Shown here in pieces: positions 25,169 to 36,449 of a stretch of DNA of 64,000 nucleotides. The first letter of the stretch is position 1; the number at the start of each line of letters is the position of its first letter. The notes beneath the pieces were generated by a model. The model ran no database searches, was not told the origin of the DNA, and saw nothing but the letters and a program-made list of their open reading frames with translations. This DNA comes from Gerris lacustris (taxonomy: Eukaryota; Arthropoda; Insecta; Hemiptera; Gerridae), in assembly GCA_951217055.1 (NCBI GenBank), contig OX578276.1:58961307-59025306 (forward strand). Direction: 5' to 3'. Position numbers and translations under genes: made by a program.

Positions 25169-25493
25169 TAATAATCAGTAATAAATAGTTTTTATTATTA
25201 TTTCTTTTAATTACATTATTTTAAAGATTAACTTTCATCAATATTACTTTTACCGTAAGGTGGAAAAGGGGTTGTCATAATTTCCATAATTCAGTAAGGA
25301 ATCAAAGCAAGTTTAATTCTTTTTTGACAGTTTGGTTTTGGAGAACCCAAGAGTAATATTTTACAATATGGAATTAAGTAATTATAACGCGTAAATGAAA
25401 TGATAAAAAGTAGCTCAGCTATTTTGCAATAACGAATCAAGTGACTTTAACTCTCTTTTTAAAATAGGATCTAACCAGCACTAACAGTTTCTA

Positions 25494-25532
25494 AAATGAC
25501 TTAACCCACAATATTTGTGGGTTGAGTCATTT
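25494..25532. repeat. 39-bp hairpin with AACCCACA arms
   Basis: 18-bp arms AAATGACTTAACCCACAA and TTGTGGGTTGAGTCATTT, one mismatch, 3-nt loop. It shares its core with the terminal repeats of the enclosing element. Confidence 0.9.
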
Positions 25533-26127
25533 ATGTGAACCAAAAAGGAGTGTAAATCGCTTTGTAATAAGTATTTTTTTAAATAAATTAATTATAACAT
25601 TATCCTGTAATGAAGGTTTAATCATTAAGTGATGTTATTTAATAATACCTAATAAGAACAAAAAAAATCTTTCTAAAAAGTATTGTAGTATTTATTAAAT
25701 GGAAAAGTTCAGTTGTGAACACAAACCTACCATTTTCTCAATTCGGAATGAGTGTGGGTTGAGTCGTTTTTGATAAACACCATCCAATTATACTGCCCCT
25801 TTTTCCTTAAAATATTAGAGGAGTCCATCTTTTACGAGCTGTAACTCACTTAGTTTACATGCAAATGACTTTTAACAGTGCTCATTTTAAAGGTCTTTTG
25901 ATGGTCTATAAAAAACTTCCTTATCATTACCCCCGAAAAATCAACCCTTTTCTTGCAATTTATCGATGAATACATTGATCCAAGTATTCGCAAAAAAATG
26001 TCTCCTTTCACAGACCATATGTCCCTCTGTATTGCACCTAGAATATCTTATGAAGAAATTAATCTCTTTGGTTTTTTATAAGCTTCAATTTTGTTTTGTA
26101 TACTTTTTTCGATCAAATGCATATTTT

Positions 26128-26211
26128 TTGAGTTATTCGTGAAAAATCGTTAAAAAACGTGACTTTTTTCAATAAAAATTCGCTGTTTTCAACCACGAAT
26201 AACTCAAAAAG
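26128..26211. repeat. Inverted repeat, 16-bp arms
   Basis: TTTTGAGTTATTCGTG and CACGAATAACTCAAAA separated by 52 bp, near the right end of the 4.9 kb element. Confidence 0.8.
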
Positions 26212-26519
26212 TTTTGACTTTCGGAAAAAACTCTATAGAACAAAAGTTGCTTAGAATTTGATCCTCTATCGATTCCCGTGATTATTTTGAGCAAAAGAAT
26301 TTCCACCCCCGAGAAGGGGTGGCAACCACCCCTGGGGCGGAAGCACATGTCGGCGTTATATAACTTTTGTTATTTGAGCACTTTCCCATCAACTCACCAA
26401 ATTTCAAGTGAATCGGTTCAGTCCGACAGAATTCGGAGGGGAATAGCCCGAGTGACTGGACTATTGTGTAGGGGTTAAGAAGTATTATTTTCTTTTCCTC
26501 AAGACATTTTTTTGCTTAG

Positions 26520-27235
26520 TTATTTTTTATGTAAAAAAGTGTTTCAAGCAAAGCTTTAATAAAATAATCAAGACCTTTCTCTTTTTTTTTATTTTTTTAT
26601 TTTTTTTTTTATTTTATTTTTTTTTTTACTTTTGTGTATATAAGGTCTTAGAAAAAAATTAATCATTCGACAATCATGATTCCTTATATATTTTTCTTTT
26701 TATTATAGTTACCCAAAAAATATTTTGAATTTAAGTTTAAATCGAATAAAAGTGACAACATTGTTCGCTTGAATTATGAAACTAATAAATACTTCATTCA
26801 TCAATAAAAAAAAGTATACCTGCTTAATACAATTTGAACACCGATAGAAAATTATATTTTCTCTGGAAATCACAATGCAAATAGGATTTGATTTTAAGCC
26901 TGGAACTCCGCTCACGTTTCCATCTGGCTTTTAGAATATTAATTTTCAAAGGATAAGAAGAAAAGAAGAGAAAAAACTATTGGAAAAAGTTATATTTTAT
27001 TTTCAGCTTTAAGAAAATTTGCAGATTTTTTTTTTTTATATAAGATTTATTCGAATTCAATTCTGATTTGGCTCTATTAGATTGATATAGCAATAAAAAA
27101 TCTATTATACTAAGGTTTCACACTTTCAAGTTTGCTTGAAAACGACTAAGTTCTGATTTATTATTTTATAAATCGTATTTTCTGGGGTTAGAAGCTTTGT
27201 TTACGTTCTAACAACGATATTTTATTAAAACATTA
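26520..27235. other. Unassigned AT-rich DNA with poly-T
   Basis: Long T-rich stretch at 26580-26630. Nothing else recognised. Confidence 0.4.
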
Positions 27236-27242
27236 CAAACAT

Positions 27243-27800
27243 ATAGTCTGCCAATTAACACTTTTCTCACATAGTTTCCTCATATCCATTTATTGAACGA
27301 ATGGTCAAATGATATTTGGATCTGTTTTGATTCCAAGTAGGGCCTCACTAATTTTCCAGCAATATTACACAGGCACAGATGGTTGAGATTAAAAGTACTG
27401 ATTCGAATTTAAAGAAATTTGGATGGTTTTTTCGAATGTAGCCTACAGATGGTCCCACATTAAACAAATAGTTGTTAATAATGAAAAGTTGGGTCACACG
27501 CAAAAGAAGGTTAAAATTTTACATGGGAGTGACAATGGGTTAGTTATGACCTACCATTCAAATGTAATCAAAATTTGACGAATTATTTTTAAGATGTGAT
27601 GAAAAAAATGTTGATGGACAGACCGATCGTCAAACAGACCGAAACTAAAAATGCTTCCTGATTTCTGAAACGGATATCTTTAAGTTAATGTTTGATATCG
27701 GACATGAAAAAATGTATTTCTTCAGAATATTTATAATACTTTCGCTACGTTTGATAAGCTTGGAAGCAATAAAAATAATTATATAGTTATGATGATTAAT
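27243..27800 (+). repeat. Dispersed family A copy
   Basis: Starts ATAGTCTGCCAATTAACACT, has GACAGACCGATCGTCAAACAGACC at about 27619, then AATGCTTCCTGATTTCTGAAACGG, and ends with a degenerate copy of the family hairpin (27739-27767). Confidence 0.8.
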
Positions 27801-27809
27801 CTAAAAAAA

Positions 27810-28970
27810 CTTTGGGAATAAATTATCCGAAATCCATATCTGTTTGTATCTATTTTTCACCATATAAAATTATTTACTAATGCTATAAGATAAAAACCAA
27901 TTCGATTTTTTAAATATATAACCATTGTATTATATAGTTGTATAAGTCCTTTGAACTAAGCCCTTTACAGACTGTGGCGTCAAGAATTATAAATTATTAT
28001 TACTTAAATAAAATGAAGTGACAAAAAAATAATAATAATAAGACAGTGAAATTATTAATATATTAACTACTTTTACTATATTTTTATCGACTACTACACT
28101 ATCAGATATACATATTATATTTTAACTAAGACCCTTCACTAAGGTTCAATGAAACCCTATACCCTATATAGGTAAGCCTTTGACCACTATTGTATTTGGA
28201 AGATAAAAATATGTTGATCAACGTAGAAATATATTAGATATATTGAATTATTTTGAAATTGTTATTAGTTTATTTTGAATTACATCTTACATATAAGGAA
28301 CGATAATGCATAAATTAATGATAAGTGTGAATACACAATATGCATACTAATTAATATTGTCCTTGCTTGAGTAGGTGCTGACGTAATTAGAATTTAGTTT
28401 CATGTGTAACATAAAACTTAAGGTAAGGTTGAAGGTGGGAAACATCGACAAATATTCTATTAAAACAGTTTACCTTCCTTAAAATATTCGCTTCGAACCA
28501 ATTTATAGTAAGACGAATTACCTTCTAACCCACTTTAGCTAAAAGGCATTATACTTAGGGTGTTAATAATTAAACTATGGTTTTGTGTTAAGTGGGGAAT
28601 TAGTTCAAAAAATGGAATTCTATATACTATTTAGATTACTACAAGATATATTCTTTACAATCGTGTGTAAGCATGAAAATAAAAATCACAAATTAAATCG
28701 CTAACTTCATTAGCTAATCTTTCTATGATTTTGAAGAAAAATAAATAACAAAGAATCAAAATATTGTTATAATTCTTACATCAAATTATTAGTAAATTAA
28801 AGAAATGGAAGATTTACTATGTTTATACAGCATAAACATGATATTATATTTGTATCTAGATTTTAATTTTTTAAAAACAATTTTCTGTTAGTACCATACT
28901 TATTTTTTATTTAATTACACAGCCAAACTTTAGCTTCTGCCTCCCTATATCTGTACTCCATTTGCAAGCA
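27810..28970. other. Unassigned AT-rich DNA
   Basis: No frame, RNA gene or repeat recognised. Confidence 0.4.
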
Positions 28971-28984
28971 AAGATAGAAAGTAT

Positions 28985-29310
28985 TGTAATTAGTGTGGTA
29001 CATAGCTACCTCGCGTTGGACGAATGAGTATAAAATAATGCGATGCCCACCTGGGAATTGAAAGTGTGGTTGTTGGACCTGTTGACGCCACCTTTATTTT
29101 TATTAAATATTAAATATTCGCTGACGTGAGGGCTAATTTCAACACACCATCCAAATTTCTTAAAATTCAGATGGGACTTAAAGATTTAGGTGTTAATAAA
29201 ACTAAGGTGTTGTTTCAATTCCCAGTAAGACCACACTTACCTATTCTTAAGCATAATCAAAATGGCGTAGCCGAGTGTTCAGCGTACTCGCCTGAAATCA
29301 ACGTCTAATC
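28985..29310 (+). repeat. Dispersed family A, 5' portion
   Basis: TAATTAGTGTGGTACATAGCTACCTCGC followed by GGGAATTGAAAGTGTGGTTGTTGGACCTGTT, the latter shared with 56868-56904. The 3' hairpin is missing. Confidence 0.7.
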
Positions 29311-29511
29311 ACCTAAATATATGGTGAGTTCAAATTCCAAAGAGGCGAGATATGTACACACACTGTTGATCACATCCAGTTTATAAGTAAAGTGGCCGGA
29401 TCCCTCATAACCTCTTAAAGTCACCTTAAGTGGCTCGGAATAACCTTATGATGAGTTGATCGAGGTATACAAGAAACAGCAACAAAACAATTCCATCAAG
29501 TACCTACTAAA

Positions 29512-30896
29512 AGGGTTTCTTAGGTCATAAAATTTCTTTTTTTTTCCTTACTAAAAAAAAATAGACTGCCAATTAGTGTGGCACATAGCTTTCTCGCATC
29601 CTATCATGTACTTTATTGTTATACTAACATTAAAATTATTGTTATATTGTTTATTGTGTAAAAACTATTAATAGATATATAGCGATCTTTAACACTTCAT
29701 AACGGTGTCGCTGTTGGTTTTACTAAAAAACTGCATTTCAAAAAAATGTTGGTCTCATTCAATAGAAGAAGTAAGATTTTTCTCCCGAACTAAAATTCCA
29801 ATTTTAAATTTGAAGTTCACGTTTACGCGAGAGTTGCTCGTGAACGTTTGGACGAATAACGTTGTCCAACGAACTCGTACTGAGCATTTGTAAAATGAAC
29901 ATGTCTACGAAATTTCATCAAATTCGGTCGACATTTACTCAAGTTATTGTCACACGTTTCAAAATTCGCGGACGCACAGACCGACAGACAGACAGACAGA
30001 CACGAGACCAAAAATGTTCCCTGATGTCTGGAACGGATTTCTGTCTTGGATTTTTTAAAATCGGAGGCATAAAATTTTTTCGTTCTCAAAAGTGATTGTG
30101 TTCACTTTTGACAACGGACACAATGCTTCCGTTACCTTCGGTAATCTCGGAAGCAAAATAAAATAAAAATATGAAGTGCGCTTAGGAGGAGCAAAGAGTG
30201 CATATAACCTTTTCAAAATTTACAATTTTAAATCTACAATTCGACTTTTTTAAATGAACTTCCGGACATGTCAAGACCTGGTCCTTAAGAGGTAGCGGGG
30301 GGGGGGGGGGGGGGGGTTGTTTTATAAATTTCAGGGGTATTATGGCCACCATTTTGGAAACGCGATATACGTTTGTGATCTAAATGTCAATACTTTTGAA
30401 ATACCCCGATAAAAAATTACAAAAAATATAAATTTTAGGTACCCATTGTTACGGCCACCTAAAATTTAATTTTTTTACATCGACTCCAGGAAATATCATT
30501 AGGCCACAGAAATGCATATTTAAGTAGTTTTTCCTTATTTTTAGAGCCTGTCCTTATGGAGTGCGAGGAGGGGGGAATTTTTGGGGGGTTTGGTTTTGGT
30601 AATTTCGGGGTAAAAATGGCCATCATTTTGGAAACGAGATATATATGTAAATTACCTTTCAAATGATGCCCCTTTCAAAAATTACCAAAAATAAAAAATG
30701 TAGCGTTGAGTTCCCCATTCCTCGCTGATTGAAAAAATGTATTTAAGTTCGCAATATTTTTCCGGTTTTTGGGCAAAAAAGTTTAACTAGAAACAAATTT
30801 CAATCTTTAGCTAAAATAGTACCGGGAGATATTCTGCAAGATGCGGCGAATGAACAAACAAAAGCATAAGGGTTTCTAAGATGACCTCGAAACCCT
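29512..30896 (+). mobile_element. Dispersed family B element, interrupted by family A
   Basis: Begins AGGGTTTCTTAGGTCATAA and ends with ATGACCTCGAAACCCT, so the termini are inverted repeats of about 16 bp. Bases 30170-30896 align with 59740-60370 (GTTACGGCC, ATGGCCRCCATTTTGGAAACGC, GATGCGRCGRA). It contains a two-copy internal repeat of about 260 bp (30276 and 30544 onward). The family A copy at 29563-30165 splits its 5' end. Poly-G at about 30297-30316. No protein encoded. Confidence 0.7.
29563..30165 (+). repeat. Dispersed family A, fullest copy (~0.6 kb)
   Basis: Starts AATAGACTGCCAATTAGTGT, with GGCACATAGCTTTCTCGC next. It includes a CCGACAGACAGACAGACAGA stretch (29980-30000), then AAAAATGTTCCCTGATGTCT and GGAACGGATTTCTGTCTTGG. 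It ends with the hairpin GCTTCCGTTACCTTC...CGGAAGC at 30125-30154. Short frames on both strands are by-products. No terminal inverted repeats found, class unknown. Confidence 0.8.
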
Positions 30897-30909
30897 ACAA
30901 ATACTATTA

Positions 30910-31334
30910 TATTCCCAATAATCACATGTAATATTTTTAATGATTCATAATTGCAAACTTATATACACAATAGTCAACCAACATCAAATTAACACACATC
31001 AATCTAATAAAATATATATATTTTGGGTTTTTTTTTGTAATAATGTGATCTCTTTAAATTTTATTTAACATGAGTCGGTGTGTATAATTCTTGTGTATGT
31101 AATGCCAATCAATATAATAATATTTTCCACATTTTATATTTGTAGGTTTAATGCTGCGGCTCAATTAAAACAAGAATACCACCCATACTGCAGATAGAAT
31201 TAACTACCTATCCTCTTCGAGAGTCGACAGTAATAATGCATCCCCAATAATTAGACTAGATATTAATTATAGTTCCTATTAGCACACGCTCTTAACAGAA
31301 CCAGAGTTATGTTTAAATAACATATAAATATACA

Positions 31335-31335
<1 letters not shown>
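30910..31335. other. Unassigned AT-rich DNA
   Basis: Nothing recognised. Confidence 0.4.

Positions 31336-31338
<3 letters not shown>

Positions 31339-31419
<81 letters not shown>
31339..31419. repeat. (TA)n microsatellite
   Basis: About 40 TA units. Confidence 0.97.
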
Positions 31420-31421
<2 letters not shown>

Positions 31422-31558
31422 TGTTTCATTCTAGTAATTAGTTTGTTTTCTTAAGAAAATAGTTTTTTTCATGGTAACAATTACTTCACGAACCTTTATG
31501 TCGTGAAACACTTAACCCTGGACTTCGAGTCTACCATCATCCGCGAGTCTCATTTCAC

Positions 31559-31580
31559 AACCTGTTCTCGAGAACAGGTT
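31559..31580. repeat. Perfect 22-bp palindrome
   Basis: AACCTGTTCTC followed by its exact reverse complement. Function unknown, and it could be a dimeric protein-binding site. Confidence 0.85.
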
Positions 31581-31599
31581 TAGTTGTTAATTATTTATG

Positions 31600-33770
31600 A
31601 TCAAATTAAATTACAAAAGCTGATTAATAGTGCAGAATGAAGCTTTTCAGGACACATTTTTTAATAGTCGAATTTTCGATTGAATTTTAAGTACCTGTAA
31701 ACATCGACATCAATGATTCAATATTTTAGGTAGAAATAAATACAATACAATTATGTCGGTTTTATTCAAATAAATCGGTTCAATTGTTTCTTCGAAAAAC
31801 AGATTTACAATTTTTTCCATTGTGAATCGTCCCTATTTAAGTCCCTTAATAAAAATAAAACGATGGTTAATGAAGAATTAATCTTATAAAATTAAATTAT
31901 AATGTTATTTTTGTTAATTTTTATAACAATCACGGTTATATTTTTTTATTTTACGATAAAGAAATTGCAATCAAATTTAGCACGATGTGCTACATTGATG
32001 TAAAAGTATATAATATGATGATTAAATGCCAAATCAAAATACAATTTTGCAAACACAATATATTATAGATTTGTTTACCAGGTAGTTCTATGAGCACATA
32101 GTTAACAGACATTAATAAGAAATTATTATAATGTAATTTAAAAAATCATATGTTAACTTTATTAGCAGAGTAGCTGATTTGATATGGGTTTTTAATTATA
32201 TTGCCCATTTTTTTAAAAATTATTATTATTTTTTAATTTAATGATAAGAAGAAGTGTGTTACAGAAAAAACATAAAATTTTTTGTTCGTCTAAAGTATAA
32301 TAACATCAAATAATAAAATAAATAAATATGTTATATTTATTTCCTCTTTCTTTTGAGCTTTTTTTACTACCAAGCTAAGTTTTTATAATGATATTTTTCT
32401 TATAAGTAAGATAGAAAAAAATGGAATTAATGATGCGCCTAAAAAACTGATTGTCCAAATACAATACCATTGTTTGTTGTTGTACCATCGGGCTACTAAA
32501 CTCTCAAAACTATCATTATTTTAACTTATACAAAAAATAATTTATGTGTTTGTATGAATACATCTTCGGGTAAAAAAAAGGACAGGAAAAAAGACCATAT
32601 GACAAGGAATCATTTGTTTGTGGGTTGAGTTGAGTCAAAGTATTGTTGACCATTAGTCAGATGCCAGGGACTAAGGTAATAGATATAAACCTCGATCTAC
32701 AGTAGGGAGACAATATTCAATATTGCCTCTATAACTGAACTGTCGTTCCAAGTCATTATTTATCAATTACAAGACATTGCTCATCACTCAACTTGTTTGA
32801 TTATCGTTTAACAATGAGCCTATAGACGTGTATTGTTTTCTCATTATGTTCTTCAAAAGATACATTATAAAAATCAAAAGAAATTCTTTACACATAACTC
32901 TCCATCTTATTGTTGAATCAAGTGAATTATCGTTGGTACAAGTTAAAAGGTTAATGTTCTGTGGCATTGTTTATTAGTAATCTTTCTTATTACATATTGG
33001 GTTAATGTATCATCCCTCTGATTCCGTTAGCTGTTTTTACCGAGTTCATTAGTTGAAGTTAATAATGACCGATTAAAGTGGTTGTAGCCGATACGTACTA
33101 ATATCTGCTATATTGGTTTAAAAATAAATTTAAACTCTCTAGATTTCTATATTCTACAGCTGAATTAAATAAATATTTTATCTCCGTTTATAATTATATC
33201 TCTTAAATGTGTTTTCTTTAAGGCTGGAGAAATCTCTTACAATTCGATTAAGTTTGTCATTATTTATATTTCCGCAATTTAAATCGTTACATTGTAGGTT
33301 TTCCGTGTTAAACTTATTTTATTTGTCAAATTATTTATTTTTTATTTTTTTACTTATTTTATATAATATTTCACCTCGGTTTATTCCAGTGGTAAAATAG
33401 AAACCATACCATTGCCGCATTAAACATGTCAGAAATAAGTAAGAACGATTACTATTTGAAATGCCATAAAGTGATAAAAAATAAAAATGTATAAAATATC
33501 GCACATAACTGTTTCGAAGATGCGAGCTCAGAGTAATATTATACGATACTCCTAGCTAAATATCGTTTTATTTTCTTTCCTTTATAATAACATCTTGTTT
33601 GCTCAAGGATCCGGCTGCTATTTAAAAAAATAAATAAATGTCAACCCTTACAAATTCAATTTTTCCACTTTAGAAAATGCGGCTACACTTATTATCCAAT
33701 GTAAGCTCTTTATCTCTGGAGATGAATAAAGTGGTTGCGGATTTAAAAATGTAATGCTTTTATCTCGCTT
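31600..33770. other. Unassigned AT-rich DNA
   Basis: No gene or repeat recognised. The frame at 33209-33400 is hydrophobic and low complexity and is not called. Confidence 0.4.
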
Positions 33771-33774
33771 CGCC

Positions 33775-34330
33775 TTACAAGATTAACACTTGGGCCAAGG
33801 GAAGATATCTCGTTGGCCGACCTGTTGAGTCGGTCGGATCAAGTATGCGATGGAGAGAGACGTACGGAAGCAGAACAGTGACATATTAAAGGCAACTAAG
33901 AACTGGACGGAATCTGAGAGGGAAGCTGAAGGAACGCTGTTTATTACGAAGCTGTGATACAAGGGTGACACATCTAGCTCGTGTACAGAGGCTTGTCTTC
34001 TAGAGGAGATAACTCTTCACCTGATATATCACCCGCGGTTACGGCTTTTAATCACCACTGCTGAGATAATGAAACTGTAAATTATGAAGTTGCACTAACC
34101 CGGCCCCGACTTTGCTGCTACCTACCCATTAATTTTTACTTCACATTTTAACACAACGCTTTTCACATTTCCACCGACCACGATTAACAACACTTTTATA
34201 AAATGGATCATCTTCCCGACGTTATAAGACAAATCACCGTGTCTTGCTTTCTCAGAGTTTTTAATCGACTAATAGTTATGAATAGCTCGAGCTAAATAGA
34301 TTTTACTGAAGCGGTTATCCAAGCAATTAA
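33775..34330. other. Moderate-GC island, unidentified
   Basis: GC is clearly above the surrounding AT-rich DNA. No frame with coding character on either strand. Could be a non-coding regulatory region or an unrecognised exon. Confidence 0.35.
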
Positions 34331-34334
34331 AATT

Positions 34335-36055
34335 AAACGTCTTAGATAATTACACTGTAATTTTAGTCCATGTTGTATTGAATTTTTCTTTAAATGATTT
34401 TTTATTAATATAAAACGTTCTTTTCCTTTTTAAGAAAACAACTTTTAGCGTGATTATTAATAAATATTTAATGGTTAGTGGTGGATTCGATAGCTCTTAC
34501 TGCTAAGAGTGCTGAGGATAAATTATTAATTTCAAATACCCAACGGAATAATGTTCGCACAGCGTTGTCGTATATTATTAATAATTATTTTTCTATTCCC
34601 GACGGCATCAATGCTAAAAATAGAATATAAACTAGACACATTTTGCAAGGATTACAAAGCCGTTATACTGTGATTTATACTCATCAATACTCTTTTGTTT
34701 AGAAAACCACCTTCGTGCCTCCAGCTTCGTGTCTACGGTAATAACGAAAACCTCGCGTACAACCAAAAATATTATTATTACATTATGGGGAGGAATGCAA
34801 ATTTAATTTTGTAATTTCAAGAGGGAGTATCTGCCCCTTCTCTCTTCCTCGGAATTAGTTTTGGATATTTTATTGAGATTACACCCAGGTAAGGATTCTT
34901 TGCCCCTCTGTAAACGTCTTCAGAAGATTATGTTTTTTAAAACCGTAAATAAATTATAGCGTTTTCAAACGATTTAGAAAATGCAAAGAATATTTTTATT
35001 ATATTTATTTTTTATTTTTTAAAAAAAAAGACAACATTTAAAGGAAAATATAAGTAATATTTTACACCTTCATCTCCAAGTTTTACCATAAATTTTCGTT
35101 TGTCCTCTCCTCCCCCTCACTCAGTCTTATTTAGAATTCCAGGGTTGGCCTCTATATAACTTTATTATAAAGTTTAAAGAAGCGCAAAAAATTAAATGTG
35201 TAAGGAAGGGGTAAAGGGGTGAAATCTGCCAGTTATAACGTATAAAGTGTCGGTTGATCCTTGAAGAGTTTGTATTGAGCAAGATTTATATATAAGTCGG
35301 TCATTATTGGATAAACATTATACGAGTGGAGGGGTGTTGGCCTCGCCTTGCCAGTCCGGTCACGCTTTTCATAAATAACACCAAGTTTTTGAGAGGGAGG
35401 GGCGAATCCCTATGAAACTCTTTTTCCCTCCTTTTCCTCGAGGCTTAAACATCCTAATTCCTATTTGGAGGGATCCGAGTCTGCACAGTTCCCGGCTATC
35501 TGCCAGTAGACACCGACACCGCACTACGGACCGTCTAACAAACCGGATAGGCTGGAACCAAAGACTTTTCCCTAGAGCCTTATTTAAATAAATTGCAAGC
35601 CTCTTCCGGAATATCAATGTAAGTTAGTCGGGCTTTTTTTCCTCTCCTTTTCTCTTATACAGTTAACACTCTGTAACCCTGACAACCGTGTAATTCCCTT
35701 TTAAACGCTTCTACCATGTTATCAAAATGTAAATAACAATGTATTGTATGAGCTTGGAAAAACTAAACCACTTATTTCTCCCTAAAACCTCTTTTTCGAG
35801 GATATCGAACATTACGATACAACCAATATTGTTTCGACAATCTTAACCCCTTCTAAAATCTCATCAGCAAACAACATTTTCACCATAAACTTATAAATAT
35901 GTTAAATCCATGAATATTATATTTACATGTAGTTATTATTCCATTTTTTGATATTTTATTCTAAGAACGAAATTTTACATTCTGTTTCACGATTCATTTA
36001 TTTTTGGATAAAAATATAATATATTTACTTTATACCCTAACACAGTTATACATAT
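34335..36055. other. Unassigned DNA with a moderate-GC patch
   Basis: 35100-35680 has higher GC. Its 82-codon minus-strand frame (35369-35617) is Arg-rich with no recognisable domain. Not called as a gene. Confidence 0.35.
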
Positions 36056-36060
36056 ATATA

Positions 36061-36445
36061 AATAGTCTTCCAATCAGTGTGGCACATTCCTCGCGGCCTA
36101 TTATTGTACGAATGATCTCATGAGTATAAAATTGAATTAAAAAACGATCACATAGCTTCCGTTACCTTCGGTAAGCTCGGAAGCAATTGCGTGGTTGTCA
36201 ATTTTAAGTGCTGTTAAATCTGTTTCGATTTCAAGTGGGGTCCATTTATTTTTAATTAATATTACGTTTGAGCAAAAGGTTAAAATGAATAAAGAGCCAA
36301 AAGTGGGTTAATTACGACCTACTGTTCATTAAAATTGCACGAGGTTAGCTAAAATGTTTATTGATAGACCGACAGACTTTGAGAGAAAAAAATGTTCCCT
36401 GATTTTTAAAATGGATTTCTGTTTAGGAATATTTGATTTCTTATG
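36061..36445 (+). repeat. Dispersed family A copy
   Basis: AATAGTCTTCCAATCAGTGTGGCACATTCCTCGC at the start, and AAAAAATGTTCCCTGATTTT near 36388. The hairpin GCTTCCGTTACC...CGGAAGC (36155-36184) lies unusually near the 5' end rather than at the 3' end. Confidence 0.75.
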
Positions 36446-36449
36446 CTGA

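Larger units (their letters stand above)
23603..25788. mobile_element. Nested 2.2 kb element with 36-bp terminal inverted repeats
   Basis: The left end ATTGGATGGTGTTTATCAAA, continuing AACGACTTAACCCACA, is matched by the reverse complement at 25753-25788 with one or two mismatches. TA flanks both sides (23601-23602 and 25789-25790), and the flanks TTAA/TTAT would also nearly fit a TTAA target. The GACTYAACCCACA motif recurs inside as a hairpin at 25494-25532. It encloses the degenerate coding fragment at 24399-24650. Confidence 0.6.
21592..26463. mobile_element. 4.9 kb element with ~150-bp terminal inverted repeats
   Basis: The left end TAGTCCAGTCACTCGGGC is an exact reverse complement of 26446-26463. 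The inverted similarity continues inward (CTCCGAATTCTRTCGGACTG, then CAAAAGTTATATA, then GGGGTxxxxxCTACCCC-like blocks) for about 150 bp with gaps. TA at the very ends could be a target duplication or part of the terminus. No convincing transposase was found. The interior holds a 150-bp degenerate tandem repeat and another inverted-repeat element. It could be a large non-autonomous DNA element or two solitary inverted copies of one short repeat flanking unrelated DNA. Superfamily unassigned. Confidence 0.6.

Noticed and set aside
29823..30095. Overlapping frames on both strands
   Set aside because: Lie within dispersed family A, which shows no coding constraint between copies.
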